Part shown: positions 60,160 to 64,000 of the stretch, in pieces
How the letters are laid out: each line of letters opens with the position of its first letter
Position numbering within the stretch: the stretch's first letter is position 1
DNA from: Pseudomonas sp. GD04091
GTDB lineage: Bacteria > Pseudomonadota > Gammaproteobacteria > Pseudomonadales > Pseudomonadaceae
Reading direction: 5' to 3'
NCBI RefSeq assembly: GCF_029836165.1
Contig: NZ_JAOEBG010000005.1
Location: 248,001-312,000, forward strand
DNA: 64,000 bases
Notes under the pieces: generated by a model
What the model saw: the letters and a program-made list of their open reading frames with translations, nothing else
Told to the model about the DNA's origin: nothing
The model's database searches: none
Made by a program: the position numbers and the translations under genes

Positions 60160-60366
60160 ATGAAATCGATCAAAGCTCTGCTTGTAGTTACTGCTCTGAG
60201 CATCTCCAGCTTGGCAATGGCTGAAGGTGGTGCTGACCGAACCTTCGCGCGCATGGAGCAGGCACGCCAGACGTCTCTGGAGGCCTACCGGGTGGCCCAG
60301 CAGCAGAAAGTTGAGGCTCCTGTAGCCAGCAGTCCAACCGAGCAAGCAGAGCACACCAACTGCTGA
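60160..60366 (+). CDS. ptrA: PtrA-like copper-responsive periplasmic protein
   Basis: A 68-residue precursor, near the usual PtrA length. It begins MKSIKALLVVTALSISSLAM and continues AEGGADRTFARMEQARQTSL, the PtrA signature after a signal peptide. Its paralogue at 48306 shares this region but has a longer His/Met-rich tail. Its own cop box and -35-like element are now 1.2 kb away behind the IS, so copper induction is probably lost unless the IS supplies a promoter. PtrA represses type III secretion in P. aeruginosa (known for the family). Confidence 0.82.
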   Translation: MKSIKALLVVTALSISSLAMAEGGADRTFARMEQARQTSLEAYRVAQQQKVEAPVASSPTEQAEHTNC

Positions 60367-60377
60367 AGTCATCTACC

Positions 60378-60391
60378 TTACAGAAATGTAA
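60378..60391. promoter_or_regulatory. cop box 5 (copA operon)
   Basis: TTACAGAAATGTAA: perfect TTAC-N6-GTAA, 168 bp before the copA start. It should drive the copA-(Met/His protein)-copB-cytochrome unit. Confidence 0.82.
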
Positions 60392-60559
60392 TCACCCGGA
60401 TGGTTGGGATATGGCAGTTTCATACTGCTCATCGTCGGTAAGGCTTGTGCAATGCACCGACGTGGAAAGTTGAGGGGTAAATACCCGACATTGAAGCAGC
60501 CATGAACCCGAGACCGGGCACACCATCACCGGCTCATTTGACGGATTGGACAAAACGGC

Positions 60560-62392
60560 ATGCAAAGCAAAACCACAAGGCGCACCTTCGTCAAAGGCCT
60601 GGCAGCCACCGGTATTATCGGCGGACTTGGCCTGTGGCGCACGCCGGTCTGGGCGGTGAACAGCCCCGGCCAGCCCAACGTACTGACTGGTAACGAATTC
60701 GACCTATTCATCGGTGAAACCCCGGTGAACATCACCGGCGCAGCGCGCACGGCCATGACCATCAACGGCTCGCTCCCTGGGCCGATTCTTCGTTGGCGCG
60801 AAGGCGATACCGTCACATTGCGCGTGCGCAACCGCCTCAAGGAGGACACCTCCATCCATTGGCACGGCATCATCCTGCCGGCGAACATGGATGGCGTTCC
60901 TGGCCTGAGCTTCCATGGCATCGCCCCTGATGGCATGTATGAGTACAAGTTCAAGGTCAACCAGAACGGCACCTACTGGTATCACAGCCATTCTGGGCTC
61001 CAGGAGCAGGTCGGCGTATACGGTGCGCTGGTCATCGATGCCAAGGAGCCCGAGCCCTTCAGTTACGACCGTGATTACGTCGTGTTGCTGAGCGACTGGA
61101 CGGATGAAAATCCAACGCGGGTACTGGCCAAGCTCAAGAAACAGTCGGACTACTACAACCAGCACAAACGCACCGTTGGTGACTTCATCGATGACGTAAG
61201 CGAGATGGGTTGGTCCGCCGCCGTAGCCGACCGTAAGATGTGGGCCGAAATGAAGATGAGCCCGACTGATCTCGCCGACGTCAGTGGCTACACCTACACC
61301 TACCTGATGAACGGCCAGGCACCTGATGGCAACTGGACCGGCATATTCAAACCGGGCGAGAAGATTCGTCTGCGTTTTATCAATGCCTCGGCCATGACGT
61401 ACTTCGATGTGCGTATCCCCGGCCTGAAGATGACGGTAGTCGCGGCCGATGGCCAGCACGTCAAACCAGTCAGCGTCGATGAGTTCCGTGTCGCCGTAGC
61501 CGAGACCTACGACGTGATAGTCGAGCCCGATAGCGAGCAAGCCTACACCGTCTTTGCTCAATCCATGGATCGCACTGGCTATGCGCGCGGCACCCTTGCG
61601 GTACAGGAAGGGTTGAGTGCACCGGTACCAAGCCCTGACCCGCGCCCACTGATTGCCATGGGTGACATGGGCATGGACCACGGCAGCATGGGCGGCATGG
61701 ATCATGGGAGCATGGCCGGGATGGATCAGGGCAATATGGCGGGAATGGATCATGGCAGCATGCAGGGTGGCATGGCTGGTATGGATCACAGCCAGATGGC
61801 CGGAATGGATCATTCAAACATGGCTGGCATGGCTGGCATGGCTGGCATGGCTGGCATGGCTGGCAACATGCAGGCACACCCGGCCTCAGAGACCAACAAT
61901 CCTTTGGTCGACATGCAGACCATGACGCCGACGCACAAGCTGGACGACCCAGGTATCGGCCTGCGTGATAACGGCCGGCGCGTCCTGACTTACTCTGACC
62001 TGCGCAGCACCTTCCCTGATCCGGACGGGCGTGAGCCAAGTCGCACCATCGAGCTGCACCTCACCGGGCATATGGAGAAATTCTCCTGGTCCTTCGATGG
62101 AATCAAGTTCTCTGACGCCGAGCCTCTGCGCCTCAAGTACGGCGAGCGTGTTCGCATCACGCTGGTCAACGACACCATGATGACTCACCCGATCCATCTT
62201 CATGGCATGTGGAGTGATCTGGAGGATGCGAACGGCAATTTCCTGGTGCGTAAACACACCATCGACATGCCGCCAGGTTCCAAGCGCAGCTATCGGGTGA
62301 CCGCCGATGCGTTGGGGCGTTGGGCCTATCACTGCCACCTGTTGCTCCACATGGAAATGGGCATGTTCCGTGAAGTCCGTGTGGATGAGTAA
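60560..62392 (+). CDS. copA: CopA multicopper oxidase
   Basis: A 610-residue periplasmic copper oxidase. A Tat signal (TTRRTFVKGLAATGIIGGLG) is followed by three cupredoxin domains. Copper sites are SIHWHGIILPANMDGVPG and YWYHSHSGLQEQ in domain 1, and MTHPIHLHGMWSDLED plus WAYHCHLLLHMEMGMF near the C-terminus (HCH...M type 1). Residues ~365-435 are Met/His-rich (MDHGSM and related repeats) with a five-fold 9-bp tandem repeat at 61820-61864. It oxidises Cu(I) to the less toxic Cu(II). Confidence 0.95.
   Translation: MQSKTTRRTFVKGLAATGIIGGLGLWRTPVWAVNSPGQPNVLTGNEFDLFIGETPVNITGAARTAMTINGSLPGPILRWREGDTVTLRVRNRLKEDTSIHWHGIILPANMDGVPGLSFHGIAPDGMYEYKFKVNQNGTYWYHSHSGLQEQVGVYGALVIDAKEPEPFSYDRDYVVLLSDWTDENPTRVLAKLKKQSDYYNQHKRTVGDFIDDVSEMGWSAAVADRKMWAEMKMSPTDLADVSGYTYTYLMNGQAPDGNWTGIFKPGEKIRLRFINASAMTYFDVRIPGLKMTVVAADGQHVKPVSVDEFRVAVAETYDVIVEPDSEQAYTVFAQSMDRTGYARGTLAVQEGLSAPVPSPDPRPLIAMGDMGMDHGSMGGMDHGSMAGMDQGNMAGMDHGSMQGGMAGMDHSQMAGMDHSNMAGMAGMAGMAGMAGNMQAHPASETNNPLVDMQTMTPTHKLDDPGIGLRDNGRRVLTYSDLRSTFPDPDGREPSRTIELHLTGHMEKFSWSFDGIKFSDAEPLRLKYGERVRITLVNDTMMTHPIHLHGMWSDLEDANGNFLVRKHTIDMPPGSKRSYRVTADALGRWAYHCHLLLHMEMGMFREVRVDE
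61820..61864 (+). repeat. five tandem copies of a 9-bp unit inside copA
   Basis: ATGGCTGGC repeats five times without change, coding M-A-G five times. It follows the MDHGSM repeats. Length change by replication slippage would keep the frame and alter the number of Met copper ligands. Confidence 0.85.
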
Positions 62393-62404
62393 AGGAGATT
62401 TCTG

Positions 62405-62716
62405 ATGAGTACTTTTATGAAGCGTAATGCCCTGTTTGGCAGCGCAGCGATGTTCAGTCTTTTGGCTGTTCTGCACGCGCCGACGTCATTGGCAGGTGAG
62501 GGGCACAGCGAGCACGAACAACATGCTGCCGAGTCGGCTGCGCCCGACGCCAGTGACAAGCCTGCAGATCAATCGAAAGGCAAGGCCGCTGGCCATCAGA
62601 TGGATCATGGCGCCATGGATCATGAGGGTATGAACCATGACGATATGGGGCACGAGAAGATGATGGATAAGCATGGCGGCACCGAAGCCGAAGCAGGTTC
62701 GAACCATGACCACTAG
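62405..62716 (+). CDS. Met/His-rich periplasmic copper-binding protein
   Basis: A 103-residue precursor. A signal peptide ends HAPTSLAGE, and the mature part is mostly His, Met, Asp and Glu ([20 protein letters not shown]). The M-D-H-x-x-M pattern matches the repeats in CopA and CopB on either side. It probably binds several Cu ions, passing or buffering copper between CopA and CopB. It overlaps copB by 11 bp (62706-62716). Confidence 0.78.
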   Translation: MSTFMKRNALFGSAAMFSLLAVLHAPTSLAGEGHSEHEQHAAESAAPDASDKPADQSKGKAAGHQMDHGAMDHEGMNHDDMGHEKMMDKHGGTEAEAGSNHDH

Positions 62717-63797
62717 GTTTTCACGCCCGTCCCTCATAGCGCTGGCCGTGTCGCTGAGTGCACTCAGCGGCGGCGTTACCCAGGCTGCGGAAGAAATGGA
62801 TCATTCGGCAATGGGGCACGGCTCCATGTCGATGGACCACAGCCAGATGGGCCACGGTTCCGCCAAAGCGCCGATGGTGGGCATGGATCACAGCAAGATG
62901 GATCATGGTGCCATGCAGAGCGAATCGGGCAGCATGGACCATAGCCAGATGGGCCACAGCCAGAGCCAAGAGAAGGCCCCAGCCATGGACCACAGCAAGA
63001 TGGGACACGGCACCATGCAGGGACAGATGGAGGGCATGGATCATTCGAAGATGAACCATGGCTCCGCTGAAGCCCCGAGAACTACCAGTCGTACGCCGAT
63101 TCCCGTTCTGACGGATGCTGATCGCCAAGCGGCTTTCCCGCCACTGCCTGGCCACAAGGTGCATGACAGCGCCATCAACAGCTTTTTCCTGCTCGATCAG
63201 CTCGAATACCAAGACGCAGATGAGGGCAGCACCCTGGCCTGGGATGCGTCGGGTTGGGTAGGCGGTGATATCAACCGGGTCTGGTTCCGCTCCGAAGGCG
63301 AGCGTACCAACGGCGTTACCGAGGACGCTGAATTACAGCTGCTGTACGGCCGCTCGATCGGCCCTTGGTGGGATGTCGTCGCGGGCGTTCGCCAGGACTT
63401 TAAACCGGAGTCGCCGCAGACTTGGGCTGCCTTCGGTATCCAGGGCATGGCGCTTTACGCCTTTGAGGCCGAAGCCACGGCCTTCGTCGGCGAGAATGGC
63501 CAAACTGCTGCCCGACTGGAGGGCGAGTACGACATTCTGCTGACCAACCGGCTGATTCTCCAGCCAACTGCCGAAATGAACTTCTACGGCAAGAACGATC
63601 CTGAGCGAGGTGTGGGGTCTGGGTTGGCAAATACCGAGCTCGGCTTGCGTCTGCGTTACGAGATTGTCAGACAGTTTGCTCCCTATGTCGGGGTTTCCTG
63701 GAGCCGCTCCTATGGCAACACGGCAGACATGGTGCGCGACGAGGGCGGTGATGTAGACGAGGCGCGTTTTGTCGCCGGTATCCGGATGTGGTTTTGA
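62706..63797 (+). CDS. copB: CopB outer-membrane copper-resistance protein
   Basis: A 363-residue outer-membrane protein. The signal peptide ends [10 protein letters not shown]. Residues ~27-130 hold many MDHSxMGHG-type repeats for copper. The C-terminal ~230 residues are the CopB beta-barrel ([20 protein letters not shown], then [20 protein letters not shown]), ending in the Trp-Phe typical of outer-membrane insertion (IRMWF). It starts inside the upstream gene. Role: copper sequestration at the outer membrane. Confidence 0.93.
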   Translation: MTTRFSRPSLIALAVSLSALSGGVTQAAEEMDHSAMGHGSMSMDHSQMGHGSAKAPMVGMDHSKMDHGAMQSESGSMDHSQMGHSQSQEKAPAMDHSKMGHGTMQGQMEGMDHSKMNHGSAEAPRTTSRTPIPVLTDADRQAAFPPLPGHKVHDSAINSFFLLDQLEYQDADEGSTLAWDASGWVGGDINRVWFRSEGERTNGVTEDAELQLLYGRSIGPWWDVVAGVRQDFKPESPQTWAAFGIQGMALYAFEAEATAFVGENGQTAARLEGEYDILLTNRLILQPTAEMNFYGKNDPERGVGSGLANTELGLRLRYEIVRQFAPYVGVSWSRSYGNTADMVRDEGGDVDEARFVAGIRMWF

Positions 63798-63806
63798 GAA
63801 CCTGAC

Positions 63807-64000
63807 ATGAAAAGAACAATTAAAACTTTGGTGGCGGCCGGCGTGGTCGGTAGCACAGCTGTCCTGGCCGGCGCCTACTTTGGCGTGGTCAACGTGGGGG
63901 CCGATGATCCCCATTTTCCTGCAGTGCATGCGTTTCTCACGATGGCCCGCGACCGCTCTATCGAAGTCCGTTCGCAGGACATCGAGGTTCCCAACCTGGA
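63807..64000 (+). CDS. putative cytochrome c of the copper operon, 5' end only
   Basis: The first 64 codons read MKRTIKTLVAAGVVGSTAVL, AGAYFGVVNVGADDPHFPAV, then EVRSQDIEVPNL, ending at the window edge. The signal anchor plus NVGADDPHxPAV segment matches the cytochrome c proteins found after copB in pseudomonad copper clusters. The CxxCH haem site would be in the missing part. It starts 9 bp after copB. Confidence 0.65.
   Translation, partial: MKRTIKTLVAAGVVGSTAVLAGAYFGVVNVGADDPHFPAVHAFLTMARDRSIEVRSQDIEVPNL

Larger units (their letters stand above)
27744..64000. mobile_element. GInt-like genomic island inserted in ligD (right end outside window)
   Basis: The left boundary is where ligD homology stops (27741-27746). 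A four-gene overlapping recombinase cassette follows directly. Base composition falls sharply from the GC-rich core, then varies by cargo block. The three-integrase-plus-small-gene layout is the definition of GInt islands (ginABCD), which excise and insert without a tRNA target. No second ligD fragment appears before 64000, so the island is more than 36 kb. It carries defence, metal and copper-resistance cargo plus nested elements. Confidence 0.75.

Noticed and set aside
61640..61870. Repeats in copA as a possible CRISPR-like array
   Set aside because: The repeats are coding, in frame, short and without unique spacers; they encode Met/His copper ligands.
56084..64000. The right end of the GInt-like island within the window
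   Set aside because: No ligD 5' sequence and no return to core genes appears before 64000; copper cargo continues to the edge.

Overview
The window reads as a fluorescent-group Pseudomonas chromosome (close to P. putida/P. fluorescens), judged from GC-rich core genes, Pseudomonas-type REP hairpins (419-473, 5022-5094, 10011-10067), a homoprotocatechuate cluster with a two-component HPAH-type hydroxylase, a Ku/LigD locus, and PtrA/CopRS copper genes. No rRNA, tRNA or CRISPR was seen. All assignments come from reading the translated sequence; no database search was run.

Region 1 (1-14700) is a 4-hydroxyphenylacetate (4-HPA) catabolic cluster. The + strand carries the hydroxylase (oxygenase tail and reductase), an APC permease, a DUF3156-like gene and a FeaR-like AraC regulator. 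The - strand carries one long unit, hpaG1-hpaG2-hpaE-hpaD-hpaF-hpaH-hpaI, followed by an FAD amine-oxidase-like gene and a cupin. The regulators hpaA (AraC) and hpaR (MarR) lie to its right. Together these convert 4-HPA to pyruvate and succinic semialdehyde.

Region 2 (14700-27743) is further core genome. It holds a Bcr/CflA efflux pump with its TetR regulator and an 18-bp operator; small stress genes; an overlapping trio (haem-oxygenase-like iron enzyme, methyltransferase, YbdK-type ligase); an SDR; Ku; a four-gene acyl-CoA-dehydrogenase/PIG-L/methyltransferase/glycosyltransferase operon; and ligD. LigD is cut off right at its catalytic-lysine motif.

Region 3 (27744 to the window end, more than 36 kb) is a lower-GC mobile island inserted in ligD. 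Its left end carries four overlapping genes, three tyrosine recombinases plus a small partner, matching the ginABCD layout of GInt islands. Cargo follows in order: two putative nuclease/defence genes; TraX and YqaA-like membrane proteins; a CsoR-type repressor with a HupE/anchor/lipoprotein metal locus; a decayed Tn4651-type Tn3 transposon (three tandem terminal repeats, tnpS/tnpT, a nucleotidyltransferase module, an orphan AbiEi-like gene, no tnpA); and a large copper-resistance block. The copper block contains copRS, two cupredoxins, a DUF2933 protein, a Cu+ P-type ATPase, copZ, a bufferin (bufA2-bufB-bufC) operon, two PtrA-like genes, copA, a Met/His-rich protein, copB and a truncated cytochrome c. 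A Gabija-like gajA/gajB pair sits between the ATPase and copZ. An IS5-family element with TTAG target duplication splits a copper promoter from its ptrA gene. Five TTAC/TGAC-N6-GTA(A/G) boxes suggest one CopR regulon across the copper block. The right end of the island and the 5' half of ligD are outside the window.
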